A DNA stretch of 64,000 nt from Microbulbifer sp. YPW16. Its GTDB lineage: Bacteria > Pseudomonadota > Gammaproteobacteria > Pseudomonadales > Cellvibrionaceae. The position numbers and the translations under genes are program-made. The notes under the pieces were generated by a model. It worked only from the letters and a program-made list of their open reading frames with translations, was not told the origin of the DNA and ran no database searches. This document shows positions 35,200 through 43,728 of the stretch, piece by piece (within the stretch, counting starts at the first letter, position 1; the number at the start of each line of letters is the position of its first letter). The DNA is taken from NCBI RefSeq assembly GCF_021290385.1, contig NZ_CP089928.1, positions 1,720,501 to 1,784,500 on the forward strand, in the 5' to 3' direction.

Positions 35200-36684
35200 T
35201 CAGGCCGCCTGCGGCTCCCGTCCCGGGTTGGTCAGCAGCAATACCAGCGGCATGGCCGCCAGGTTGATCCACATCAGCATCTGGAAATCATTCACGTAGG
35301 CAATTTCCGCCGCCTGCCGGGAAATCTCGTTCACCAGTGCCTGCGGCACCGCCATCAGCTGCTCCGCAGACGGCGTGCCGGACAGCATGCCCCCCGGCAC
35401 CTGCACCCGTTCCGCCAGCTGCTGCTGGTTGATCCACAGGTTGCGGGTCAGCACCGCCATCACGATCGACACGCCGACACTGCTGCCCAGGTTGCGCGAC
35501 AGGCTGAACAGCGCCGTGGCCTCGCCGCGCAGATGGCCCGGCAGGGTGGCGTAGGCGAGCGTGGAGATGGGCACAAACACCATCCCCAGGCCGAACCCCT
35601 GCAGCACGCCGGTGGTCACCAGGGCGCGCTGGCCCACCTGCAGGTTGAACCCGGCCATCTGCCACAGGGACAGGCTCACCAGCACCATGCCCACCAGGAT
35701 CAGCAGCCGCCCGTCGATATACTTCAGCAGTCGCCCCACCACCAGCATCGCCAGCATGACCCCCACCCCGCGGGGCATCAGGATCATGCCGGTGGCCACC
35801 ACCGGGTAGCCTTTCCACTGTTGCAGGTAAGACGGCAGCAGCGCCATGGTGGCCAGCAGGATGATGCCCACCACAAAAATGAAGGCGAGCCCGGAGACAT
35901 AGTTGCGGTCGCGGAACAGGCCCGGCGACAGGAAGGGGCTGCGGCTGGTCATGGAGTGCACCACAAACAGGTACAGCCCCAGCGCCGCGGCGATGGCGTA
36001 CAGCTGGATTTCCAGGGACTCGAACCAGTGCACCTGCTCACCGCGATCCAGCAGCATCTGCAGCGCCCCCACGGCCAGCGCCAGCAGGCCGAAACCCAGG
36101 GCGTCGAAGCGCGGTTTTTCGGTTTTGCCCCCGGGCAAATATAGATAGACCCCCACCAGGGACAGGATGCCCAGGGGCAGGTTGATGTAGAAGACCCAGC
36201 GCCAGGAGTAGTACTCGGTGAGCCAGCCGCCCAGGGTGGGCCCCAGGATGGGTCCCAGCATTACCCCCACGCCCCACAGGCTCATGGCGGAGGCGTGCCG
36301 CTCGGGCGGGTAGGTATCCAGCAGCGTGGCCTGGGACAGCGGCACCAGGGCGGCGCCGAAAACGCCCTGCACCAGGCGCCACAGGATCATCTCATTGAGG
36401 CTGCCCGCCTGGCCGCACAGCATCGACGCCAGGGTAAACCCGGTTATCGACCACAGGAACAGCTTGCGCCGGCCATAGCGCTGGGACAGGTAGCCTACCG
36501 GCAACGTCATGATCGCCGCCGCCACGATATAGGAAGTGAGCACCCAGCTGATCTGGTCGCTGCCCGCGCCCAGGCTGCCCTGCATATGCGGCAGGGCCAC
36601 ATTGGCAATGGTGGTATCCAGTACCTGGATCACCGTTGCCAGCATGATGCTCACGGTGATCAGTCTGCGGCGGGTTTCCGTCAT
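35200..36684 (-). CDS. emrB: DHA2-family MFS multidrug efflux pump (EmrB-like)
   Basis: A 494-residue transporter with about fourteen hydrophobic helices, the DHA2 count. Family motifs: QVLDTTIANVALPHMQGSLG in helix 1, LSQRYGRRKLFLWS between helices 2 and 3, and WRWVFYINLPLGILSL in helix 5. It overlaps the membrane-fusion gene by 4 bases. Proton-driven export of hydrophobic drugs together with EmrA and an outer-membrane channel is expected. Confidence 0.93.
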   Translation of the reverse strand: MTETRRRLITVSIMLATVIQVLDTTIANVALPHMQGSLGAGSDQISWVLTSYIVAAAIMTLPVGYLSQRYGRRKLFLWSITGFTLASMLCGQAGSLNEMILWRLVQGVFGAALVPLSQATLLDTYPPERHASAMSLWGVGVMLGPILGPTLGGWLTEYYSWRWVFYINLPLGILSLVGVYLYLPGGKTEKPRFDALGFGLLALAVGALQMLLDRGEQVHWFESLEIQLYAIAAALGLYLFVVHSMTSRSPFLSPGLFRDRNYVSGLAFIFVVGIILLATMALLPSYLQQWKGYPVVATGMILMPRGVGVMLAMLVVGRLLKYIDGRLLILVGMVLVSLSLWQMAGFNLQVGQRALVTTGVLQGFGLGMVFVPISTLAYATLPGHLRGEATALFSLSRNLGSSVGVSIVMAVLTRNLWINQQQLAERVQVPGGMLSGTPSAEQLMAVPQALVNEISRQAAEIAYVNDFQMLMWINLAAMPLVLLLTNPGREPQAA

Positions 36685-37790
36685 TCCGACAGGACAACGC
36701 GGCTGCCGTCACCCCCGGAAACGCGGGCGGAAACCAGCTTGTCGTCCTCGCTGGTGTCGATGGTGACCTCGGCGCTCATACCGGCGCGCAGGGTCGGGGA
36801 GTCCTTGGCCGGGTAGAGGCGCAGGCGCACTGGCACCCGCTGCACCACCTTGACCCAGTTGCCGCTGGCATTCTGCGGCGGGATCAGCGCGAACTCGCTG
36901 CCGCTGGCCGGGCTCAAGCTGTCCACCTGCGCCTGCCAGGTAAAGCCCGGGTAGGCATCCAGGGTGACTTCCGCCTGCTGCCCGGCACGCACGCGCGCCA
37001 GCTGGGTCTCTTTCAGGTTGGCCTCGACCCACATGCCCTCGCCCCCCAGCATACTGACCAGGCTCACCCCGGCGGGGGCCATCTCCCCAACCTGGGGCAC
37101 ATCGTTGGCGATCAGGCCATCGGCCGGGGCGGTAATTTCGGTGCGGGACAGCTGGTAGCGGGCCTTGTCCAGCTTGGCCTGGGCAACCTTGAGATCCGCC
37201 TGCTCCTCAAGCGGGATCATCGGGTTGCCGCCCAGCTCCGCACGCAGGCTGGAAAGCTTCTCGGTATTGATGGAGATCTGGGCGCGGGCGTGTTCCAGTT
37301 TCTGGCGCGACTCGTCCAGCTCCGCCTCGGACAGCGCCTTGCTACCCAGCTTCTCATTGCGCTCCAGCTGGCGCCGGAGGAAGTCGGCATCCTTGCGCGC
37401 CTGCTCCACCGCTGCCTCGGCCTCCGCGTACTCGGCACGGCGGGCCAGCAGCTGGTTGCGCACCTGGGCCAGGTGCGCCTCGGCCTCTTCCACCGCCAGG
37501 CGGAAGGGGGTGTCGTCCAGCTTCAGCAGCAACTCGCCGCGCTTCACCGGCTGGTTGGGACGCACCGCAACGATAGAGATAACACCGCTGACCTCGGGCG
37601 CCAGCGCGATCTTGTCGGCCTTGATATAGGCGTTCTCGGTCTCGACGGTGCTGCCGCCGCCGAACAGGCACCAGCCGGCCACCAGCAGCGCCACCAGGAT
37701 GCCCGCGGCAAATCCCGCCTGGCGCACCCCGAAGCGGCGCGGCGCGCGCTCGGCCAGCCTGCCGGCCACTTGCTCCAGTTTCTTTACCAC
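36681..37790 (-). CDS. emrA: Membrane fusion protein EmrA/HlyD-type
   Basis: A 369-residue periplasmic adaptor: one N-terminal membrane helix (FAAGILVALLVAGWCLFGG), a barrel-sandwich start VETENAYIKADKIALAPEVSGVI, a long coiled coil (about 100-200: EEAEAHLAQVRNQLLARRAEY, SEAELDESRQKLEHARAQ), and the beta-barrel (TEITAPADGLIANDVPQVGEMA). It links the EmrB pump to the outer membrane. One base separates it from the MarR gene. Confidence 0.93.
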   Translation of the reverse strand: MVKKLEQVAGRLAERAPRRFGVRQAGFAAGILVALLVAGWCLFGGGSTVETENAYIKADKIALAPEVSGVISIVAVRPNQPVKRGELLLKLDDTPFRLAVEEAEAHLAQVRNQLLARRAEYAEAEAAVEQARKDADFLRRQLERNEKLGSKALSEAELDESRQKLEHARAQISINTEKLSSLRAELGGNPMIPLEEQADLKVAQAKLDKARYQLSRTEITAPADGLIANDVPQVGEMAPAGVSLVSMLGGEGMWVEANLKETQLARVRAGQQAEVTLDAYPGFTWQAQVDSLSPASGSEFALIPPQNASGNWVKVVQRVPVRLRLYPAKDSPTLRAGMSAEVTIDTSEDDKLVSARVSGGDGSRVVLSE

Positions 37791-37791
37791 C

Positions 37792-38277
37792 TCACTTCTC
37801 CTCGCGCGTCAGGTTGTCCCGCAGACGGCTGAGCAGGCCCTGCAGCTGTATCACTTCCTCGGTGGAGAACCCGTCCAGGGCCTGGGCACGGGCCTGCTGG
37901 GCCAGTCCCCGCAGCACCTGCAGTGCCGGCTCCGCCGCCCGGGTCAGGAAAATGCGGAAACAGCGGCGGTCGTCAGGGTCCTGGCGGCGCTCCACCAGCC
38001 CCTCCCCCTGCAGGTTGTCCAGCTGCCGCCCCAGGCTGATGGGTGCAATATCCATCAGCTCGGCCAGCTCCGCCTGTTTCAGACCCTGCTCCCGCGACAG
38101 GTACCACAGCACCTGCCAGCGGGAGCGGCTCAGGTCATGGGCGCGGGCGCGGCGGTCGAAATTGCGACGCAGCAGGCGTGCGGCGCTGTGGAGCTCGAAG
38201 CTCATCTGCGCGGCTATATCCTGGGTTGCGGAATCCACAGCGGGAATTTGCTGGACGGAATTGTTGTTTACGGTCAT
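37792..38277 (-). CDS. MarR-family repressor of the emr operon
   Basis: A 161-residue winged-helix regulator: DIAAQMSFELHSAARLLRRNF, then LKQAELAELMDIAPISLGRQLDNLQGEGLVERRQDPDDRRCFRIFLT, the MarR DNA-reading helix and wing. I start at 38277, which leaves the operator palindrome at 38300-38319 in the upstream region; the longer frame runs through it. It is expected to repress its own operon and release on binding a drug-like ligand. Confidence 0.9.
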   Translation of the reverse strand: MTVNNNSVQQIPAVDSATQDIAAQMSFELHSAARLLRRNFDRRARAHDLSRSRWQVLWYLSREQGLKQAELAELMDIAPISLGRQLDNLQGEGLVERRQDPDDRRCFRIFLTRAAEPALQVLRGLAQQARAQALDGFSTEEVIQLQGLLSRLRDNLTREEK

Positions 38278-38299
38278 GCCCCCTCCGATAAGGGCGCCA

Positions 38300-38319
38300 A
38301 TTATAAGCTTGCTTATAAT
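38300..38319. promoter_or_regulatory. MarR-type operator palindrome
   Basis: Perfect 9-bp arms ATTATAAGC and GCTTATAAT around TT, 23 bp upstream of the marR start. The size and AT content fit a MarR dimer site, and TTATAAT reads as a -10 within the arm, so binding would block the promoter. Confidence 0.75.
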
Positions 38320-38428
38320 CTTCGCAATGGGGGGAGGGAAATCCGCATGGACTGGCTGGATGGGTAGTCGATAAGCCTGAAAACTGCCTGAACGGCCAGT
38401 CATCGCCGGGGAGCTTCCAGGGCCACTA

Positions 38429-39019
38429 TCACAGTGGCCTATTGCGTCCCTTCTGCAGTGCCCCCAGCCCTCGCCAATCTTCAAGGTCCAGGTCAGGTTT
38501 CTCGGAGCGAAATCTACGATAAAGCCCTGCTCCCTGGCTGTCCTCGAGAATATCGACCGGGATACCCTTTGCCCGCAGCAGCGCTTCATTGCCGGCCGCG
38601 TTGGTTACATCCCCTACTACCACGCGGCTGAAGCCCCGCATGTAGATCAGGGTCGCACAGACGTCACAGGGGCTCAGGCTGGTAAACAGGGTTGTCCGGC
38701 CGAAGTCGATCCGCCCCGCATCCCTGATAGCGGCAGTCTCGCCGTGGTTATAGGGGTGATTTTCCTGAACCAGGGTATTGTGCCCCTTCCCTACGATCTG
38801 CCTGGTCGAATTATCAATGATCACCGCCCCAATGGGGCAACCGCCCTCACCGTAGCTTTTATGGGCCAGGAACACAGCAATACGCATAAAATCCGCATCT
38901 GTCAGTCCACGGGCAAAGTCACTGCCCATTAGCACCGGCAGGCTTTTGGTCGGCATATGGGCGATCACCCTTAACGCCTCTTCGCTTGATTCCGCGTCAG
39001 CAGCGAGAAGTGGTTTCAT
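38429..39019 (-). CDS. Nucleoside/cytosine deaminase-like protein
   Basis: A 196-residue zinc hydrolase of the cytidine-deaminase fold: HGETAAI (zinc His and proton-shuttle Glu) and SPCDVCATLIYM (zinc Cys pair). PIGAVIIDNSTRQIVGKGHN precedes them. It resembles yeast-type cytosine deaminase and guanine deaminase; the substrate base is not decided by these motifs. A later start (MPTKSLPVL, 38956) has an AAGGGTG ribosome site and is a real alternative. Confidence 0.82.
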   Translation of the reverse strand: MKPLLAADAESSEEALRVIAHMPTKSLPVLMGSDFARGLTDADFMRIAVFLAHKSYGEGGCPIGAVIIDNSTRQIVGKGHNTLVQENHPYNHGETAAIRDAGRIDFGRTTLFTSLSPCDVCATLIYMRGFSRVVVGDVTNAAGNEALLRAKGIPVDILEDSQGAGLYRRFRSEKPDLDLEDWRGLGALQKGRNRPL

Positions 39020-39420
39020 CCTCTAACCCCAGGAATTTCCTTTATTTCGTCAAGGCGTAACACCCCGATACAAGACATTACAGCACAGTGAAGTCCCGAT
39101 GCGGTCGAGCATCATGGCAACACACCTTTTCAGGCTCGAGCCGAGAACAGAACCTGCTGAGATAAAGGTCAATCGAGAGGTCATTGCTGATAACCAGCAA
39201 CCCCATCCGCCAATGAGAAATCGTAACTTTGTCGTCGACAGGCAAGAGTTGCACAGGAAGCACCGACCATGCCTATGGCATCGCGCATCAATGGCAAGTC
39301 TGCTTTCTCAAACTATACTGCTTGGCCAACTCAATTCCCCTTACCCGGCCTCACCCGACTCGGAAACAGGGCTCACCATATCCGGAATGAGGGGAAAACA
39401 CTGCCAGGCCGCACGCGCGC
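39020..39420. other. Intergenic region, 400 bases, no supported gene
   Basis: Only short open frames are present, none with a ribosome site and a recognisable product. The composition is lower in GC than the flanks. A 61-residue minus frame at 39078-39263 reads protein-like in part but I cannot place it. Confidence 0.5.
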
Positions 39421-40458
39421 TCACCCACCCCAGAACAACAATGCCACCCCGCTGAAATAGCATGCCAGTACCGCAATCCCTTCAAAACCGATATTTCCTG
39501 ATCCGTGGGCCTGGCGGCGCAGCAGCCCCATCATAATAATCGCACTGAGGACAATGTTCATGGCCAGCCAGAAGGTCTGCTGCTGGTTGATGGTGGTGTA
39601 GATAGAGCCCTGGCGGAAGGCAATATCGGAGCCGACCAGAAAAAGTACGTCGAAGGAGTTCCCACCAATAATATTGCCGACAGCCAATGTGACAGCGCCG
39701 CGCCTGGCTGCAGTGAGGGCAATAACCAGCTCCGGAAGGGAGGTGGCGACGGCGGTAAACAGACTGCCGACAATTGTCTGCGACAGCCCTGACTCCCGCG
39801 CGATGACAATGCCGGCGTGGCTGGTGACCCAGCCGGCCGCGGCCACCACCATGGCCAGCGCTGCGAAGGTCAACCAGAGCTGCCTGAGATCAACAGGTGC
39901 TGACTCACGCTCAGTTGGTTCGCGCTGGGTCAGGGCGGTCTGGCGTGGTTGCCACATGGGGTAGTCTCCGGCGGCAGACAACAGGCGAACGCCGCCAATA
40001 TAGGCTGCTAATAGCAGTGGAGAAAACAGGTCGACATGACCGATGGTATAACCGGGACCGGCGCTGGCGAGTATCGCCAGGCCCAGCATAAGCATGACCA
40101 GCACGGTCTGAAACAGGTTTTGTTCGGAGGCCGCGGCGTGTTCCAGGTTGGCGCGCCGGTAGACTATGTCGGCGAATACAAGAAAGGTAGTCTGCGCGGC
40201 GATGCCACCGATGGCGTTACTGACAGCCAGCTCCCCCGCCCCCTGCCAGGCCGCATTTATCGAGGTGATGACTCCAGCGACGGAAGTGATCATCCCGAGA
40301 AACAGGGTGCCCATGATGGCCTGGCCCATTCCTGTACACTGGGCGAGGATTTCGGCGCGGTGCGTCAACTTCACGCCACACACGCCGATAACTGTAGCTG
40401 CTGTACAGAGCAATATAATACTGGTGGTCAGGGACCAGTTAGCGGGATCTAGGGTCAC
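39421..40458 (-). CDS. Sodium/calcium exchanger-family (CaCA) antiporter
   Basis: A 345-residue membrane protein with ten to eleven helices in two inverted halves. The two alpha-repeats are visible: AISNAIGGIAAQTTFLV-type at ~80-100 (here NAIGGIAAQTTFLVFAD) and GNIIGGNSFDVLFLVGSD at ~260-280. These hold the ion-binding residues in the NCX/CaCA family, though the first repeat is Gln-Thr rather than Asn-Ser-like. Ion specificity is therefore uncertain. The upstream side is the broken end of a cassette array. Confidence 0.82.
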   Translation of the reverse strand: MTLDPANWSLTTSIILLCTAATVIGVCGVKLTHRAEILAQCTGMGQAIMGTLFLGMITSVAGVITSINAAWQGAGELAVSNAIGGIAAQTTFLVFADIVYRRANLEHAAASEQNLFQTVLVMLMLGLAILASAGPGYTIGHVDLFSPLLLAAYIGGVRLLSAAGDYPMWQPRQTALTQREPTERESAPVDLRQLWLTFAALAMVVAAAGWVTSHAGIVIARESGLSQTIVGSLFTAVATSLPELVIALTAARRGAVTLAVGNIIGGNSFDVLFLVGSDIAFRQGSIYTTINQQQTFWLAMNIVLSAIIMMGLLRRQAHGSGNIGFEGIAVLACYFSGVALLFWGG

Positions 40459-40513
40459 GAAATCACCTCGGCCGGCTCACTAGAAGCCGCAGGTAGGTAG
40501 TTTCAAAATGGCT

Positions 40514-40541
40514 GTTTGGCACCACAGTCGCTTGTTAGGCG
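40514..40541 (-). repeat. attC half-site, truncated end of cassette array
   Basis: On the minus strand GCCTAACAAG is a perfect RYYYAAC core with the usual AAG after it. It comes just after the stop of the gene at 40552-41181, as an attC should, but the matching GTTRRRY core does not follow, so the array is cut here. Confidence 0.55.
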
Positions 40542-40551
40542 GTACTGCGAA

Positions 40552-41181
40552 CTAAATCTCCGGATTTGGAGTTGGGTCAGGTATCTCAATGTTATTAGAA
40601 TAGGCGCAAGGCTCTAGCAAAACTCCATTAACCTTCAGCTGAGCAACCACTGCAGCATGTACTTTTGTGCCAAAAACCCCATGATAGTGGTGGGTGCTTA
40701 TATCCCAATCACGCTCACTTGTCCCCAGCTTTTCTGGCTCACTCCCAGTACAAGAAAATACTTCAAAGAAAAATGCATTACCTCCATAACCATGAGTAAG
40801 GCGGATTACTACAGCTCCTAGAGCTCCCCCACTATATGGAAAAACGCTTGAATCAAATTCGATATGGACTGAAGAAGTACTCTGGGGCTGGACGGCTCCA
40901 GATGTATCGCCAGGCCTCCATTCCTTAGATTGACCAGAGTGGTAAACATTGCTCGGATTATCAAGACTAATCCCCGGGGGAAGTTCATTTGATATAAATT
41001 TAGTTTGCACCACCTCTCCAGCATCATCCTTTAAAACAAGTAAGAGAACATTACCGACTTGATCAAAATAATAACAACTAGCCCTACAGTTCTCCTTTGA
41101 CTCACGTGTAAAAAGACTGTCTGCATACAAATAACTAGAAAATATAGTGACTACTGAAAATACAATTAACTTTATTGTCAC
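40552..41181 (-). CDS. Cassette gene: secreted protein of unknown function
   Basis: A 209-residue protein with a signal peptide (IKLIVFSVVTIFSSYLYA) and a Cys pair ENCRASCYYF at the start of the mature part. The rest is beta-rich (VHIEFDSSVFPYSGGALGAVVIRL) and ends in a Pro/Asn tail. No family recognised. It is markedly AT-richer than the genes outside the array. It is the last cassette, with a 225-base leader between the preceding attC and its ATG that probably holds its own promoter. Confidence 0.65.
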   Translation of the reverse strand: MTIKLIVFSVVTIFSSYLYADSLFTRESKENCRASCYYFDQVGNVLLLVLKDDAGEVVQTKFISNELPPGISLDNPSNVYHSGQSKEWRPGDTSGAVQPQSTSSVHIEFDSSVFPYSGGALGAVVIRLTHGYGGNAFFFEVFSCTGSEPEKLGTSERDWDISTHHYHGVFGTKVHAAVVAQLKVNGVLLEPCAYSNNIEIPDPTPNPEI

Positions 41182-41408
41182 GATATCTTTCCTTTGATCG
41201 GTTTAATTTTCCATGCTATATGTACTCACAGCGCCTGCGGAGATTACTGCAGATAATAGACACACACGTTTCGAACATTCTTCATACAACCACAAATGCA
41301 GACTGCAGCAACAAGACGAGCAAAACTAAATCTTCAAGTAGGTTAAAATTTTGACGCTGAAATCTCGTATTTGGCGCGAGTACTTTCGTACTTTTTATCA
41401 CTTGGCGC

Positions 41409-41470
41409 CCTAACGACATAGGCAACGATCGTAGCGCTTGCGCTGCGTATCGTTCGGCGTCTTGTTATAT
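41409..41470 (-). repeat. attC-like site 4
   Basis: On the minus strand it begins ATATAACAAGACG and ends GTCGTTAGGG. The inner arms pair: AACGAT..G.AGCGC on each side of AAGC. The outer cores TAAC and GTTA pair too. This is attC geometry, about 62 bp. Confidence 0.7.
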
Positions 41471-41792
41471 TTTGCCGCAGCGAACATTATGAGCTCGCCC
41501 CTGGCACCTAGTAAATCCCCACTGCGAAAGCGAGGCCCGTCAAACTGTGTGGAGGTGAAGTTACTACTGGAAGGGATAGTAGATGCGGCAAGACGCGTTC
41601 CCGTGAGGTAAGGCTTACGTCCGCAACCAATCGCGCTTGCGAGTGGAAGCAACGCTTCACGGTAACATGAAAAATTTTTGACGGTCACCTTCCTTTTAGA
41701 AGCAATTCCACTGTCCATTTCTATGATCACCGCCGGCGGTGGCGGCGTGCACTGTATGTGTCAGCCGCTGGCAAGAAAGCCCGCGTAACCCG

Positions 41793-41845
41793 CTGCATAA
41801 ACGAAAAAAGGTCGGCCCCGGGCCGACCTTTTTCCGTTTATGCAG
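41793..41845. terminator. Strong bidirectional terminator
   Basis: A near-perfect inverted repeat with arms of about 25 bp (CTGCATAAACG... to ...CGTTTATGCAG), with GGTCGGCC stems next to T5/T6 runs on both strands. It ends the cytochrome c transcript on the minus strand. Confidence 0.85.
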
Positions 41846-41882
41846 AGCGCTCTCTCGTTCCGCCCGGTTCAGTAGAGCCGAT

Positions 41883-42272
41883 TCAGCGCGCCGCCTTGAT
41901 TTCCCCTTCACTCACCAGCAACACCTCATCACCCCAGGTATTGGTGATAAACGCGATGATCGCCGAGATTTCGCGGTCCGTCAGAAACTCCAGCGCCGGC
42001 ATCAGATCCTCTTCACCGCCATTGCGGCGGGGTGCCGAGCGGCCGTGCAACAGCGTGTCAATGAGCAGTGGCTTGTTTGCCAGCAACGCGGGATCGCGCA
42101 GGGATGGGTACAGCGCTTCCTCACCATAGCCGTCTATCTTGTGACACTTCACACAATTGTCGGCAAATGTAAGGGCACCAAACCCAATGAGGTGACGGGT
42201 CTCCTGCTCTGAAGCACCTGCCCCCAGCGAGAACGTTGCCAATAATGTTGCGATGGATAGTGTGCGTTTCAT
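41883..42272 (-). CDS. Secreted c-type cytochrome (monohaem)
   Basis: A 129-residue protein: signal peptide (RTLSIATLLATFSLGAGA), one haem-binding CVKCH in TFADNCVKCHKIDGYGEEALYPSLRDP, and a likely axial Met in EEDLMPALEFLTDREISAIIAFI. It carries electrons in the periplasm; the partner is not visible. Start at 42272 because CAGGA lies at the right distance. It lies inside the stretch bounded by attC-like sites yet has near-genomic GC, so it is either an unusual cassette or a chromosomal insert in the array. Confidence 0.82.
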   Translation of the reverse strand: MKRTLSIATLLATFSLGAGASEQETRHLIGFGALTFADNCVKCHKIDGYGEEALYPSLRDPALLANKPLLIDTLLHGRSAPRRNGGEEDLMPALEFLTDREISAIIAFITNTWGDEVLLVSEGEIKAAR

Positions 42273-42306
42273 ACAGTGCATCCTGTTGCCAGTCAATTGA
42301 GCCAGA

Positions 42307-42543
42307 TTATTTTCCCTGTGCGCGCAGCCAGCCTGAGCCCGCAATACCACCTGCAGCACAAACCAGAATGATAACCAGGGGCGTCAGTGTCACCAGTACC
42401 AGCACACCGACACCAAAGCCGCGCATCGGCAAAAGCAGCAGCAACAAAATGCCGGCGGACATCAGCGACAGCAGAAAACCACGGTTAATCCAGCTATTGC
42501 GCCATGGTAGTAGGAAGATTAGCCCACAGATTCCGCCCCACAC
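42307..42543 (-). CDS. Small membrane protein
   Basis: A 78-residue, very hydrophobic protein with two or three helices: GGICGLIFLLPW, FLLSLMSAGILLLLLLPM, GVGVLVLVTLTPLVIILVCAAGGIAG. The start is uncertain: GTG at 42543 is the only standard start, but the same frame stays open upstream with protein-like sequence and no ATG. It precedes the cytochrome by 34 bases and may be co-transcribed. No function recognised. Confidence 0.5.
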   Translation of the reverse strand: MWGGICGLIFLLPWRNSWINRGFLLSLMSAGILLLLLLPMRGFGVGVLVLVTLTPLVIILVCAAGGIAGSGWLRAQGK

Positions 42544-42648
42544 CCCGCTGGTAGATATAGGAATTTTAATTTTTACTTTGTTACCGTCTTCATATTCAGT
42601 ATTTTATTTCTACTAAGATCCAAAATCCAGTCCCTCCGAGGCGGACAG

Positions 42649-42714
42649 AATCTAACGACCTAATAACCAGCAGCCGAAGCGCAGCGTAGGTTTGTCCCTA
42701 GCAGCACCTTGCTA
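42649..42714 (-). repeat. Degenerate attC-like site 3
   Basis: On the minus strand it starts ATAGCAAGG (one base off TAACAAGG), right after the stop of the gene at 42719, and ends GGTCGTTAGAT, a perfect GTTRRRY core. The inner arms pair poorly, so it may be decayed. Confidence 0.45.
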
Positions 42715-42718
42715 TGCC

Positions 42719-43234
42719 TTAATAGCCTTCGAACCACGGCACGTCCTTAATAGGGGGAATTTCTTCATTTACCGGCTCTAATGCAACTATGTAATGCGGT
42801 ATTGTTTGATTAAACACGTCGTCAGACTCAGCTTGCTCAGTTTTAAAGCACTGAATTACTGTAACTCTATAGCTGCCTGGCGCCACCTCAATAACCCGCT
42901 CGACTTCGTGTGCCTCCGGAAGAGAAACATCTTCGAACTGAGCTGCCATCGTTAAGCTATCGTATGTTGTGATAAGTAATTTTCCATTTGTTTTAAGGCC
43001 GGAGAAGAATGATCGAACCCCTACCTCATTAGATGAACCAAAAACCAATTTAACAATCCAATTTCCGTAGCTGCAGCCCCAAGAGATTAGAGAGCCACAT
43101 TTATTTTGATCAATGAAGTGCTTTTTTAATCCTTCAATAGCCCAATCCTCAGATACGAAGCCGACATAGCTTTCTGGATCAAGAATTGCTAAACAACCAT
43201 AATCGGCTGGAATGGTAAGTTTTTTCTCAGTCAT
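42719..43234 (-). CDS. Cassette gene: soluble protein of unknown function
   Basis: A 171-residue soluble, acidic protein (KKLTIPADYGCLAILDPESYVGF, PPIKDVPWFEGY end). I start at the ATG at 43234 (MTEKKL); the longer frame begins inside an attC site. Reads like an immunity- or DUF-type small protein common in cassettes, but no family is recognised. About 45% GC by eye, below the flanks. The stop is 5-6 bases from a decayed attC. Confidence 0.7.
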   Translation of the reverse strand: MTEKKLTIPADYGCLAILDPESYVGFVSEDWAIEGLKKHFIDQNKCGSLISWGCSYGNWIVKLVFGSSNEVGVRSFFSGLKTNGKLLITTYDSLTMAAQFEDVSLPEAHEVERVIEVAPGSYRVTVIQCFKTEQAESDDVFNQTIPHYIVALEPVNEEIPPIKDVPWFEGY

Positions 43235-43249
43235 CGATTCCACGTGAGG

Positions 43250-43331
43250 TATAACGCCGCGGTTTGGGGCTGGCATGGAGCGCCAGCGGAATGGCAGTCC
43301 CAGCCGAAGGCGACAACACCGCCTTGTTAAC
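43250..43331 (-). repeat. attC site 2
   Basis: On the minus strand it runs from TTAACAAGGCGGTG to GCGGCGTTATAC. Outer TAAC/GTTA and inner GCGGT/ACCGC arms pair, with a further hairpin (GGCTGG...CCAGCC) inside. The stop of the gene at 43327-43659 is the TAA of its first core. Confidence 0.8.
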
Positions 43332-43659
43332 TGTTGCTGAACGCACGGAACAGCCTTTTCTTATTGGTTTCTGATATTTCACAGAAATATACCCCCATTG
43401 GTATGAAGCCCAAATATAAAGGGTATATTCGTAGCTTCAACAGCCCCGGCACATATGGCTTGAAGGCCATCTTCAATTTTAGGCCGCCACGCTTTAGCAA
43501 CAGCACCTCACCCGTGTTTTTTAGTACTTTGATCTCGGACACTGGGGCATCCAAAAAGAAGTTAATTTGTTGCCCGAGTATTGGCGATATCTTGTAGTAA
43601 GTTTCTCCATTCTTCTCATAGAACTTCGAGTTAAGTGATCCTAGTGCGATTTCTTCCAT
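43327..43659 (-). CDS. Cassette gene: PH-like small protein of unknown function
   Basis: A 110-residue protein rich in beta-strand pattern (YYKISPILGQQINFFLDAPVSEIKVLKNTGEVLLLKRG), with no signal peptide or membrane helix. No family recognised. Its ATG is 9-10 bases after the core of attC site 1 and its TAA is shared with attC site 2, so gene and sites form a minimal integron cassette. Confidence 0.65.
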   Translation of the reverse strand: MEEIALGSLNSKFYEKNGETYYKISPILGQQINFFLDAPVSEIKVLKNTGEVLLLKRGGLKLKMAFKPYVPGLLKLRIYPLYLGFIPMGVYFCEISETNKKRLFRAFSNS

Positions 43660-43667
43660 ATTTTTAC

Positions 43668-43728
43668 AGTTAACGCCGCCAACACCGAGCGAGCGTTAGC
43701 GAGTCCGCGTGCTTGGCCTTGTTATGTG
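43668..43728 (-). repeat. attC site 1
   Basis: On the minus strand it runs ATAACAAGGCCAAGCACG to GTGTTGGCGGCGTTAACT. TAAC/GTTA and GCCAA/TTGGC pair, and one extra G interrupts the left arm, as the strand-determining unpaired base does in true attC sites. The centre is an imperfect GCTCGC/GCGAGC hairpin. Confidence 0.82.

Larger units (their letters stand above)
41182..41882. other. Gene-poor stretch within the array
   Basis: Holds the leader of the gene at 40552-41181, an attC-like site (41409-41470), about 320 bases without a convincing gene (an open frame at 41410-41730 runs straight through the attC site and is probably not coding), and a strong terminator (41793-41845). Confidence 0.6.

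Noticed and set aside
41410-41730. 106-codon minus-strand open frame in the array
   Set aside because: It reads through the attC-like site instead of stopping at its core, has no ribosome site, and the other frame that ends at the core has no start.
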